Assembly (NCBI GenBank): GCA_016213825.1
Contig: JACQZP010000024.1
Location: 1 to 64,000, forward strand
Reading direction: 5' to 3'
Length of the DNA stretch: 64,000 nt
Origin: Acetobacterium woodii
GTDB taxonomy: Bacteria; Bacillota; Clostridia; Eubacteriales; Eubacteriaceae
A program made the translations under genes and the position numbers. Positions 40,056-48,597 of this stretch are shown in pieces. Below the pieces are notes generated by a model. The model had not been told where the DNA came from. It was given only the letters and a program-made list of their open reading frames with translations, and made no database searches. The number at the start of each line of letters is the position of its first letter. Positions within the stretch are counted from its first letter, which is position 1.

Positions 40056-40213
40056 GACTTTCCTCACTCTATTCTAAGTGGTCTTTTCCAAAATGGAAAT
40101 ACCCACTTCTTCAGTCCATTCGTCAGGCTCATTGGCCTTTCTTGGTTTTTTATTCAATCGCACCGGGTTAAGTGATCAGTGCATTTTTTGTACGTACCAC
40201 CGATCCCCTTTTC

Positions 40214-43200
40214 CTATTCTTCTACCAGTTCATCCGCTAATTCATAAAGGGCTTCCCGCAAGCCATTACGGTACTTGATCTTAGACAAACCCTGGACTTT
40301 TTGATCGTGGGCCAGGGTCTGATAATCGTCGCTTGCTTTGGCAATGATATCACGAATCTGACCATGATCATCGAGATCCTGCTGGTCATAGCGATGGCGG
40401 CTGAACAGCTCCCGCATCTGGGCGCTGGTAATCACGTCAATAATGCCCCACTTAATTCGAAAATCCTGAAACTGCCGATCAAGACTGACGGCATTGGCAG
40501 CCTGAATGACGGGGTCACTCTCACTTAATCGGGCCGGGTATTTTTCAACGACATAATGACCGTTAAGAATTGTTTTGGCGGCATTCTTAATCTTGCCAGC
40601 ATAATTTCGGTCATCCAGACCATTGGCAAACTGATCGATTTTTGCTTTGGTATCAACCGCTGCCTGATGCTCTTTATCATGGACCTGGTTGAGTAATTTT
40701 TCTAACAGTTCGGTCAGATAATCATAGTCGATCTTAACATCCTTGACATGGGTCATCCGCAGTTCGATCTGATAGAAGGGCACTTTTTTCTCCTTTGCGA
40801 TTTGTTGCCGCAACTCATTGCTTAACACCGTGGTCAACATCGTTTCTTCGGCCGGTGTCATCCCCAGGGCTTCGATTAAATCATCTGGCGCATCATAATT
40901 AAAGCCGATTTTTTCTCCGTCTACGGTTTCCGGATCATATTGTTTCAGCTTGGACATGCCAACATTATACTGTCTTAACAGCTCCAACATTTTCTCTTTT
41001 TGCTTTTCGCTGGGCGGCACCGCCTGAAAGGCGTCGGTCAGCTCGTCTAATTGTTTCACCACTGCTTTGACTTCTGTAAACACGGTTTCAAAGGGCTTCG
41101 CGATGATCCCGTCATCTTGGTTATTTATTTTTCGTTCGTCCTCGGACAAATTGGCTGAGTCTTTATTAGCATAAATGGCCAGGGCCTTGTTCATCAATTG
41201 CTCATTCTGGGCTGGCCAGCGGTAATTGACTATCCGTCCCCAGGGTTTTTCCTGCATATCGGCAATTCGGTTGGTCCGTGAATAGGCTTGAATTAAGGCA
41301 GCCCCTCTTAAGGTCCGGTCAATATAGAGAGTATTTAACTCTGGCGCATCAAAGCCCGTCAGCAGCTGATCCACCACAATCACCAGATCAAGAAAGTTTT
41401 TATCAGTGGCGGTGCGGTTTAAGCGACTGATAATATCCTGGGTATAACCGGCCACATCATCCATCCCGAAGCTGGTGCCAAATTCCTGATTATAGGCCTG
41501 AATCGCATCACATAAGCCTTTGTTGGTGACCAGTTGGGTATCGTTATTGGTCGTGTTCTGGCTGAAGGTCACGGCGACTTTAAGGGTTTGTTTGCCACTT
41601 TCCTTATTTTGGGCATTGACCCGCTGGAACTCATGAAAATAAAGCATCGCCATCGGAGTGCTGGCTTTGCCGCCACCGACATGGGTGGTAAAGATGGCGT
41701 TGTATTTGCCTTTATTGGAGCGGTTACGCCAGTTTTTAAAAATATCCTCAACCACTAAAGCAATGTGCTCGGGATTCTCATCATAAAAGCTGGGTTCGAT
41801 GGTATCATCAATATCTTCATCCGTCAGATTGTCAATTTTTTCCTTAATCTGGGCATCGGTCCACTTTGGATAGCGACTTTGAAAAAATGCCGGTAAATAC
41901 TCCATCTTCATTTGTTCCTCATTGATGGTCGTTTCGAAATCGACTTTAAAGCCCAGTACGTTGCGATCGGCAATCGCTTCCCGGATGGTGTAGGCATGCA
42001 GCAGCGGCCCGAAAATATCCTCGGACCTGAGACCGGTCGTGGTTTCATCAAACATTGGTGTCCCGGTATAACCGACCCAGGCGGATCGCTTAAAGGCTTT
42101 TTGAATCGTCGCAAAATTATCGCCCCCAGTGCTGCGGTGAGCTTCGTCAACAATAAAGACAATGTTTTTATCCGGTGCCTTAAAGGTCTTGCGATTAACC
42201 AGGGTTCCCAGTTTTTGAACCGAGGTGATAATAATATGATTGTCTTTGCTCTTTAATTTGCGGCTAAGATCGGTGGTGTTCTCGGTGCCCTGAACTGTTC
42301 CGGATCGGATGGCATCACTGACATCGCCATCAGGGTCATAGGCCTGATAGTTCTCATCGGTTTGTTTTGTCAATGCAATCCGATCTACCACAAAGACGAC
42401 TTTATCGACCTTCGGCATCCGGCTGGCCAGCCAGGCGGTCTTGAAACTGGTGATTGTTTTGCCGGAGCCAGTGGTATGCCAAATGTAACCCACTTTATTA
42501 TCACCCGCATCAAAATCAATCTGCTTGATGCCATCAATTACCTTTTGGGTGGCATAAACTTGGTAGGGACGCATCACTTTTAGCGTCTGCTTATTCTTGG
42601 TGCCATCTAAGATCATGTAGTTGGTGGCCATCTGATGGGCCATCGGGATGCTCAGCATCGCATCGACGAACTCTTTCCAGTTACGGACAATGGTATTATC
42701 TTCTTTCCGCTGCCAGTTAAAAGCAAAATCCTTATTAAATTTGTCGGCTGTGGTATTGGCCATATACTTGACGTTGTTGGGGGTAATCGCCACCAAAATC
42801 TGCAAGGTAGAGAAGATATCACGAAACTGATTTTCGTCGGCATATTGATGCATCTGGTTTAAGGCTTCGTTGACATCATGGGTATCACATTTTTCTTCAA
42901 TTTGAATAATCGGTAGCCCATTGATCAGCAGGGTGGTATCAAAGCGCCGCTTTTGCTTGCCAGTGATAATAGCTGGACGTTCGATCTGATTGACGACCTG
43001 ATAAACAGTATCCCCGGCACCGATTTGCTTTTGATCAAAAACCGTCAGGAAAGCATGGCGACCATCATCTAAATCAATCTCAATTTGGGAAACCCCATTC
43101 AGACCATATAGAAATTGACCGGCTTCATAGGGGGTACGAAGATCCGCGATAATTTTTTTAACCTGCCCGAATTCCACCGCACTGAGCGGGTGTTCCAGTG

Positions 43201-43420
43201 TGTTCTGATTATGTTGCTCGAGGATTTTTTTGAAATTATCCCACAGGGCAGCGGTGGTTTTAATCGATGGTTCGTATTTCCACAACTTCGTTTTGACCAC
43301 ATAATGTGCCGACTTTTCCTGCACTCCGGTCACCTCGGTAGGGCCGCCGTTGTCAGGATTCGCAATCGTCCCACTGGTGAGATACTCGATTAATTCTGTT
43401 TCAAATTGATTCTCAGTCAT
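40214..43420 (-). CDS. hsdR: Type I restriction endonuclease subunit
   Basis: A 1068-residue ATP-driven translocase/nuclease. An N-terminal nuclease domain (the E-x-K of IQIEEKCDTHDVNEA, about residue 182) is followed by the helicase motor with HTTGSGKTI (motif I, about 316), VDEAHRS (motif II, about 422), YTGTPMF (III) and YSRTNRI (VI), and a helical C-terminus. It is intact. Its ATG overlaps the end of the upstream half-size S-like gene by 8 bp; hsdS and hsdM follow after a 500-bp decayed gap. Confidence 0.95.
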   Translation of the reverse strand: MTENQFETELIEYLTSGTIANPDNGGPTEVTGVQEKSAHYVVKTKLWKYEPSIKTTAALWDNFKKILEQHNQNTLEHPLSAVEFGQVKKIIADLRTPYEAGQFLYGLNGVSQIEIDLDDGRHAFLTVFDQKQIGAGDTVYQVVNQIERPAIITGKQKRRFDTTLLINGLPIIQIEEKCDTHDVNEALNQMHQYADENQFRDIFSTLQILVAITPNNVKYMANTTADKFNKDFAFNWQRKEDNTIVRNWKEFVDAMLSIPMAHQMATNYMILDGTKNKQTLKVMRPYQVYATQKVIDGIKQIDFDAGDNKVGYIWHTTGSGKTITSFKTAWLASRMPKVDKVVFVVDRIALTKQTDENYQAYDPDGDVSDAIRSGTVQGTENTTDLSRKLKSKDNHIIITSVQKLGTLVNRKTFKAPDKNIVFIVDEAHRSTGGDNFATIQKAFKRSAWVGYTGTPMFDETTTGLRSEDIFGPLLHAYTIREAIADRNVLGFKVDFETTINEEQMKMEYLPAFFQSRYPKWTDAQIKEKIDNLTDEDIDDTIEPSFYDENPEHIALVVEDIFKNWRNRSNKGKYNAIFTTHVGGGKASTPMAMLYFHEFQRVNAQNKESGKQTLKVAVTFSQNTTNNDTQLVTNKGLCDAIQAYNQEFGTSFGMDDVAGYTQDIISRLNRTATDKNFLDLVIVVDQLLTGFDAPELNTLYIDRTLRGAALIQAYSRTNRIADMQEKPWGRIVNYRWPAQNEQLMNKALAIYANKDSANLSEDERKINNQDDGIIAKPFETVFTEVKAVVKQLDELTDAFQAVPPSEKQKEKMLELLRQYNVGMSKLKQYDPETVDGEKIGFNYDAPDDLIEALGMTPAEETMLTTVLSNELRQQIAKEKKVPFYQIELRMTHVKDVKIDYDYLTELLEKLLNQVHDKEHQAAVDTKAKIDQFANGLDDRNYAGKIKNAAKTILNGHYVVEKYPARLSESDPVIQAANAVSLDRQFQDFRIKWGIIDVITSAQMRELFSRHRYDQQDLDDHGQIRDIIAKASDDYQTLAHDQKVQGLSKIKYRNGLREALYELADELVEE

Positions 43421-43991
43421 ACTTCGTTTCCTCCTCCAGTTTGTGCAATCGCATTATCGTTTCCAGATTGGCAACCCTATTTTTTAAGGCCTGCAATCGC
43501 AATTGGTTAAAATATATTTCACCAATTATTTTTTGCTTTTCAAAAGGTGGCAAAGTCGGAATTTCGAGATCTTTTATTTGCCTAAGAGAATATTTCAAAA
43601 CCTGCGACCCTTGCAGACCGATTAGCAATTGCTTTTTGATGGCGCTATTTTCATTGAGCAAATAAACCAGAAATTTGCGATCGATTTGTTCGCCTGGTAA
43701 CAGCTTGACGTAGTTTTGAGTGTAGAGATAGCCTTGATGGGCTTCTCTGACCATCGTACCCGTCCCCGAGATCAGACTGAAGACCGCATCACCGGACGCG
43801 AGGGTATTGACCTGATCCCTGGTCCAAATGCGCTTATTATCAGCCGCTTCACTCAGGATGCCCACCAGATCATCAGCTAAATCGGTTTGACTATATAATA
43901 AATAGCTCGGTGTCGGCTCGGCTCTGGTCTCGGTAATTCTAAATTGCGGGGTACCACTGACTAACGCGACAATCTCGTTTAATTTAACCAT
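43413..43991 (-). CDS. Half-size HsdS-like protein (single target-recognition domain)
   Basis: A 192-residue protein resembling one half of a type I specificity subunit: a recognition-domain body and the closing IPTLPPFEKQKIIGEIYFNQLRLQALKNRVANLE, which is the P-x-x-x-Q-x-x-I…L-x-x-x-x-x-x-L spacer helix of HsdS. It is the first gene of the hsd operon and overlaps hsdR by 8 bp, so the two are co-translated. It could dimerise into an alternative specificity subunit, or be a leftover from domain shuffling. HsdS identity is fairly sure; role is inferred. Confidence 0.72.
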   Translation of the reverse strand: MVKLNEIVALVSGTPQFRITETRAEPTPSYLLYSQTDLADDLVGILSEAADNKRIWTRDQVNTLASGDAVFSLISGTGTMVREAHQGYLYTQNYVKLLPGEQIDRKFLVYLLNENSAIKKQLLIGLQGSQVLKYSLRQIKDLEIPTLPPFEKQKIIGEIYFNQLRLQALKNRVANLETIMRLHKLEEETKYD

Positions 43992-44032
43992 TTTTATTGC
44001 CCTTCTGAAATTACTTTTAACTTTATAGTGGC

Positions 44033-44061
44033 ATTGTATCAGAAACTGATTGATTACGCAA
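44033..44061 (-). promoter_or_regulatory. Probable promoter of the hsd operon
   Basis: On the minus strand TTGCGT (44056-44061), 17 bp, TACAAT (44033-44038), 42 bp upstream of the half-size S gene. The -35 hexamer touches a 15-bp inverted repeat. Confidence 0.55.
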
Positions 44062-44101
44062 GTTAATAATTGTGATTTTTAAAAACCACAATTATTAACT
44101 T
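44060..44101. repeat. Perfect 15-bp inverted repeat at the hsd promoter
   Basis: AAGTTAATAATTGTG (44060-44074) and its exact complement CACAATTATTAACTT (44087-44101) flank a 12-base A/T spacer. It abuts the -35 box of the hsd promoter, so it is placed like an operator; no T-run suggests termination. Confidence 0.6.
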
Positions 44102-44302
44102 CAATTTAACTCAAATTTGATAATAACCTTTTATTTCTTAATCATAAAATCAACCTTCGAAGTTCCCGAAGACCAGTAACATTTCATATGATAACGTTCT
44201 AAGGACTTGATATAATTTAAGTCAGCAGGAAATTACCTGAAAACGAAATAACCTCAAAATGACATCTCATTTCCGACGGAACATCATCAAGCGCATTTCT
44301 TC

Positions 44303-44331
44303 TTGACAGGTGCGCTATTATGTATTACCAT
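44303..44331 (+). promoter_or_regulatory. Promoter of the padR operon
   Basis: TTGACA (44303-44308), 17 bp, TACCAT (44326-44331). The -10 lies inside the left arm of a 23-bp inverted repeat, so binding there would block transcription. Confidence 0.6.
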
Positions 44332-44365
44332 GTAGACAACATTCTACATGGTAATACATAATAGC
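44314..44365. promoter_or_regulatory. Perfect 23-bp inverted repeat, likely PadR operator
   Basis: Two exactly complementary 23-base arms (44314-44336 and 44343-44365) with a 6-base spacer. Each arm carries TACCATGTAGA. PadR regulators bind dyads built on ATGT/ACAT, and the padR gene starts 145 bases downstream. The overlap with the -10 box fits autorepression. Confidence 0.7.
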
Positions 44366-44475
44366 AATTGCGAAACGTATAAACATCGAATAATGGCTGC
44401 TTTGCGTTGAGTTTCCAAAACCATTTTTGTAACGTGCGAAACTGGATGCAAAGCTCATGGTACTGTCGCAATTAC
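44366..44475. repeat. Dispersed hairpin element, copy A (short form)
   Basis: Starts AATTGCGAAA and ends with the inverted TCGCAATTAC. Between the ends it holds TGCTTTGCGTT, AGTTTCC, TTTTGTAACGTGCGAAACTG and GCAAAGCTCATGG, all shared with copies B and C. The central ~50 bases present in B and C are missing. It lies in the padR leader, between the palindromic operator and the gene. Confidence 0.75.
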
Positions 44476-44510
44476 TAATACATCATAAACTTGAAAGGGG
44501 ACAACCCGAT

Positions 44511-44846
44511 ATGATCCCGTCTCAAATGTTGAAGGGCACCCTTGAAGGTTGCATTCTCAAAGTGATCAGTTCTAACGAAACCTATGGCTACGAGATTTCT
44601 CAAGCCCTCCAAAAATATGGCTTTCAGGATATTTCAGAAGGTACGATTTATCCCCTCTTATTAAGACTGGAAAAAAACGGGCTGGTGACAACCAAGTACC
44701 GGGCCTCCCCCCTGGGTCCAAAACGAAAGTATTTTCAAATTTCTTCCGAAGGAATAATCGCTCTGGAATCTTTTTTTTCAAATTGGAAGGAGCTTGAAAA
44801 CGCAGTCAATCAACTTTTTCAAAGTAGAGGTCAAAAACATGAATAA
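44511..44846 (+). CDS. PadR-family transcriptional regulator
   Basis: A 111-residue winged-helix repressor of the PadR-s1 subgroup: MLKGTLEGCILKVIS, YGYEISQALQKYGF, SEGTIYPLLLRLEKNGLV and the wing PLGPKRKYFQIS are typical. The start at 44511 follows AAAGGGG; the longer frame's extra 18 residues are not PadR-like and run into the dispersed repeat. It overlaps the HAAS-domain gene by 8 bp, the usual PadR/HAAS pair in Firmicutes. Autorepression through the upstream palindrome is likely. Confidence 0.88.
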   Translation: MIPSQMLKGTLEGCILKVISSNETYGYEISQALQKYGFQDISEGTIYPLLLRLEKNGLVTTKYRASPLGPKRKYFQISSEGIIALESFFSNWKELENAVNQLFQSRGQKHE

Positions 44847-45510
44847 AAAAACACGCGAACTGAATCAAATTAACAACAACTTGGATAAACTGCTTTATTC
44901 AGAAAATATTTCTGCAATGACTGATATCGTCTGTTATCTGCGTGGTGCCAAAATCTCGAACTACAATCAAGAAATAATACGACAGGATCTGCTCGAAATG
45001 GTCTTGTCGGCTCAGGAACGGAACGAAAATATTCAGACTGTCATCGGAACGGATTATAAAACCTTCTGCGATGAGATCATCGCTAGCTTTCCACTTAAAA
45101 GCTTAAAGGAAAAAATGATCGACTTTTTTGATGCGGTATCTCTTGGACTCTCCGTTTTTTGTGCCGTCAATATTGTTATGTCAAATGAAACCCTCGTTTT
45201 GATCCACAATCTCATCGTTGGCAAACCGCTCAATTTTGAAATTGCCATTACGGCTGGCTTAATTGTTTCGTTACTGATTGTTTTTGTTGCCGCCTTCGGC
45301 ATTGTCAACTTTATTATGAAAAACTCTTTTGAAATCGGAAGCTTTTTCCAAAACAATACCTGGACAATTTTAATTGTCCTAGGGTCGATCCCCATATTTT
45401 TGGTGATTGCCTGGTTGGGCCGAAATACGATTTTTACTGTCAATATCTTTGGTGCATTATTCTTTTCATTTGCCCTTTATTTAACGCACCGGCTCTTGTC
45501 TCGCATTTGA
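44839..45510 (+). CDS. HAAS-domain membrane protein (DUF1700-like)
   Basis: A 223-residue protein. The N-terminal ~90 residues form the helical HAAS-type region, followed by four hydrophobic segments (about 110-130, 140-165, 180-200, 203-220). The ATG lies inside the end of padR. Such pairs usually control membrane or envelope stress functions, but no target gene sits in the operon here. Confidence 0.7.
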   Translation: MNKKTRELNQINNNLDKLLYSENISAMTDIVCYLRGAKISNYNQEIIRQDLLEMVLSAQERNENIQTVIGTDYKTFCDEIIASFPLKSLKEKMIDFFDAVSLGLSVFCAVNIVMSNETLVLIHNLIVGKPLNFEIAITAGLIVSLLIVFVAAFGIVNFIMKNSFEIGSFFQNNTWTILIVLGSIPIFLVIAWLGRNTIFTVNIFGALFFSFALYLTHRLLSRI

Positions 45511-45580
45511 TCGGCTTCATAGAAAGTCGATCTTAATCTTGAAGTTTCTTCGTTTTTTTATCAGAAATACCTTTTTACGC

Positions 45581-45613
45581 AGAAAAAAGGTATGGCATCA
45601 AGACGCCATACCT
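45581..45613 (-). terminator. Terminator after larA
   Basis: Stem AGGTATGGC / GCCATACCT with an 8-base loop, then TTTTTT on the minus strand. The stem matches the GC part of the terminator at 32714-32748. Confidence 0.9.
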
Positions 45614-45620
45614 CTCGCTA

Positions 45621-46892
45621 TTATTCCACAATCACCGCCACCCCATCCGGGATAACAGTAACGGTAGCCTGCTCATTATTTAGATAATTTCTTGCCAATG
45701 CCAAAGCTTCCTGCACATCTTTGGCCGGCGTCATCTGGAATTCTTGAATCATCTCATCTGGTGCTGCCGAAATATAAATCACCTTGGCCTTTAACAAGAT
45801 CCGTGCCAGAATCTGGGCTTCCCACTGATCGGGGATGGTTTCGTCCCGGGGGGTATTGACGAAACCGGCTAGCATCTTTTCCAGATTTTTTTCATCTCTA
45901 AAGGTGTTAAAGAAAGCTGCGCCGCCATGGCCATCGTTGGATTTTGCCAGCATGATGATCACGCCGTCTTGTTTAACAGCGGCTTCAGCGGCAGTCATCC
46001 CTTTGACGGCCTGATAAATGTTCTGATCCAGCGGGTAACCGCCATTGGTGGTGATGACGATATCGCTGGGGGTAGCCTGAACCTTGCAGAGCTTTTCGAG
46101 AAACTTCCGGCCGTTAATATGAGCGGCATCACAATCCCCGGCCACCGCATGGATGACTTCTTTTTCGGAATTGATGACCACATTGACCACAAAGGCCAGC
46201 TTGGCGGTCCGGGCGGCATAGAGCATATCAATATGGAGGGGGTTGCCCTCAATCACGCCGGTGCGGGCCTTGGGGTGGGCAATGAATTCGCCGCAATGAT
46301 TGGCCAGTACACTAACCCGGCTGGCAATTCCCGGCAGTACGCTTTTGCGCCCGCCCGAAAAGCCGGCAAAGAAATGGGGCTCGATAAAGCCTTCGGAAAC
46401 CAGCAGATCGGCTTCGGCGGCCAACCGGTTGATGATCAGCGCACCGCCGGAGGGCAGCGTGCCAATTTTAACCAAACTGTTGTCATCGCCAGAATCATGG
46501 ACGACAATCGTTTCGGTATCAACAATTGTTTCACCAAATTTCCCCACCAATTCCTCCCGGGTGGTCAGGCGATGAAAACCGGTGGCAATCAGAATGGTGA
46601 TTTCGGCTTCGGGATTGCCCTGGCGGATTTCTGCTAGCATCAACGGCATAATAATTTTGCTCGGTACCGGTCTGGTATGATCGCTGGCGATGATGACAAT
46701 CTTCTGCTTGCCCACCGCCAACTGGGATAGTTTTTCCGAAGCAAAAGGGGTTTGGATCGCTTCACTGACCAGTTCGGTCTGGGATTTGCCCGGGTGATAG
46801 TCTTCGATCTGTGAAACGAGCAGGCCATTGAGAATGGCTTCATCAACATTAAGAACCTGTTTTTCTTTTCCATAGGGTAAATTGATTTGCAT
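45621..46892 (-). CDS. larA: Nickel-pincer lactate racemase LarA
   Basis: A 423-residue LarA-family enzyme interconverting D- and L-lactate with a nickel-pincer nucleotide cofactor. Expected residues are visible: DHTRPVP near 70, GFHRLTT, HDSGDD, the cofactor-lysine segment FSGGRKSVLPG, NHCGEFIAHP and KSNDGHGG. Start at 46892 with AAAGGAAAAT upstream. It ends the lct cluster (lctF position in A. woodii), letting the D-specific dehydrogenase route use both lactate isomers. The cofactor genes larB, larC and larE are not in the window and must be elsewhere. Confidence 0.9.
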   Translation of the reverse strand: MQINLPYGKEKQVLNVDEAILNGLLVSQIEDYHPGKSQTELVSEAIQTPFASEKLSQLAVGKQKIVIIASDHTRPVPSKIIMPLMLAEIRQGNPEAEITILIATGFHRLTTREELVGKFGETIVDTETIVVHDSGDDNSLVKIGTLPSGGALIINRLAAEADLLVSEGFIEPHFFAGFSGGRKSVLPGIASRVSVLANHCGEFIAHPKARTGVIEGNPLHIDMLYAARTAKLAFVVNVVINSEKEVIHAVAGDCDAAHINGRKFLEKLCKVQATPSDIVITTNGGYPLDQNIYQAVKGMTAAEAAVKQDGVIIMLAKSNDGHGGAAFFNTFRDEKNLEKMLAGFVNTPRDETIPDQWEAQILARILLKAKVIYISAAPDEMIQEFQMTPAKDVQEALALARNYLNNEQATVTVIPDGVAVIVE

Positions 46893-46917
46893 AATATTTT
46901 CCTTTCTGATTAGACGA

Positions 46918-46954
46918 AAGACATTAGCAGAATTCTGCATTCCGCTAATGTCTT
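46918..46954 (-). terminator. Intercistronic hairpin between lactate permease and larA
   Basis: Perfect 11-bp arms AAGACATTAGC / GCTAATGTCTT enclosing a nested GCAGAATTCTGC palindrome. Only TTT follows on the minus strand, so partial termination or message processing that lowers larA is likelier than a full stop. Confidence 0.5.
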
Positions 46955-47046
46955 AACTTTTTTGGATAATTTCACTTATTTAATTTTCGTTTATTTAAAT
47001 GCACTAATTTCAATGCGTAATTGAAATGCGTTAATTGACCGGCAGT

Positions 47047-48588
47047 TTAGCCAAAGGTGCTTAACAGACTTTCAAAGAGCGGTGCTCCAAAATATACCAC
47101 CAGACCAATAACAATGACATAGATGGCACAGACCTTCAGGGTGGCCTGTAAGATCTTGCCCTCGCTGCCAATAATACCGGTGGCGGCAGTAGCGACGGCG
47201 ATACTCTGAGGTGAGATCATCTTACCAGCGGTGGCGCCAGCGGTGTTGGCGGCGGCCAGCCAATACGGGCTCATGCCGATAGCGTTGGCGGCTTCAACTT
47301 GCAACCCACCAAACAGGACGTTGGCTGAGGTATCGCTGCCGGTAACAAAGGTTCCCAGAGCCCCGATCAGCGGAGCAATCAGTGGATAAAAATCGCCGGT
47401 AATCAGCACCAGAATCGTGGCAATGACACCAATCATCCCGCTGTAACCCATGACCTTAGCCAGGGCGACAATGGCGACAATCGTGATCGCTGACTTGCTC
47501 ATTTGTTTCATGGTGTTTCCCAGCACTTTGGAAATCTGACCAAATTTAACGCCCTGAATCAATCCCGCCAAATAGGTGGCAATGATAATCAGCGTTCCCG
47601 GAGTGGCCAGCCATAAGAAGGTCATCGGTTTCCCGTGGGGCCCGGTATAGATCTGAATCGTGGTACTCACCTGTTTCAATGCCCCATTAATCATCGGGAA
47701 CAATGACGAACATAAAATGATGATCACAAACACCAGAATAAACGGCAACCAGGCCATGACGGCGGTTTTGAAGGGGATTTTTTCAGCATCTTTGGCGGCG
47801 GTATCCTTATAGAATATCTTGGCCATGGCAATCACGACGGCCATACAAACCACCGATCCGACAATCGCCGGCAGTTCGGCACCCAGATACTTGGCCACAA
47901 AAATCTGCGGCAGCGCAAAGGACAGACCAGCCATCAGGGTAATAATTACGACGCCTTTGAGACTTTTAAAACCTTTACCCGTCAGCATGACTAAAATGAA
48001 AGGCACGACAATAATCATGATAAAAAGTTGCAGGGCGACGGTAAATGATAAATCGTTTACATTTAGATTGGTAACCGAAGCCAGGGTACTGACAGGCAAA
48101 CCAATCGCGCCAAAAGCGGTGGGCGTGGTATTGGCAATTAAACAGATAATAGCGGCAAACACCGGGTTAAAACCCAGCGCGGCCAGGATGCTGGCAGGAA
48201 TCGCCACCGCGGTTCCAAAACCGGCAATGGCTTCTAAAAATCCACCAAAACCCCAGGCTAGGATCAGCACCAGAATCCGTTGATCGGTGGAGATGCTGGT
48301 CATCATTTTCTTGATGACTTCCATACCACCGGTAAAGGTCGCCAGATTATAGGTAAACACCGCTGCCACAATGACCAGCATAATTGGCCAGATCGCCATC
48401 GCACCGCCTTCCAGGGCAGCCGTGAGACTGTCGATCACTGGCATTTTCCAGACCAGGATACTTAATAGAATTGTGATCGCCAGGGCAATCGGACAGGCTT
48501 TGTAGCCGGGGATCTTTAAGACCCCCAGAGAGACAATCAGCCACAAAACCGGGATCAGGGCGATAAAAAAGAGCAACAAGTTATCCAT
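47047..48588 (-). CDS. lctE: L-lactate permease (LctP family)
   Basis: A 513-residue lactate:proton symporter with about twelve hydrophobic segments. LctP-type pieces include GGFLEAIAGFGTAVAIPASILAALG, IANTTPTAFGAIGLPV and the C-terminal GALGTFVTGSDTSANVLFGGLQ and AANTAGATAGKMISPQSIAVA. It starts 9 bp after lctD, in the order known for A. woodii. Confidence 0.95.
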   Translation of the reverse strand: MDNLLLFFIALIPVLWLIVSLGVLKIPGYKACPIALAITILLSILVWKMPVIDSLTAALEGGAMAIWPIMLVIVAAVFTYNLATFTGGMEVIKKMMTSISTDQRILVLILAWGFGGFLEAIAGFGTAVAIPASILAALGFNPVFAAIICLIANTTPTAFGAIGLPVSTLASVTNLNVNDLSFTVALQLFIMIIVVPFILVMLTGKGFKSLKGVVIITLMAGLSFALPQIFVAKYLGAELPAIVGSVVCMAVVIAMAKIFYKDTAAKDAEKIPFKTAVMAWLPFILVFVIIILCSSLFPMINGALKQVSTTIQIYTGPHGKPMTFLWLATPGTLIIIATYLAGLIQGVKFGQISKVLGNTMKQMSKSAITIVAIVALAKVMGYSGMIGVIATILVLITGDFYPLIAPLIGALGTFVTGSDTSANVLFGGLQVEAANAIGMSPYWLAAANTAGATAGKMISPQSIAVATAATGIIGSEGKILQATLKVCAIYVIVIGLVVYFGAPLFESLLSTFG

Positions 48589-48597
48589 ATTTCCCCC

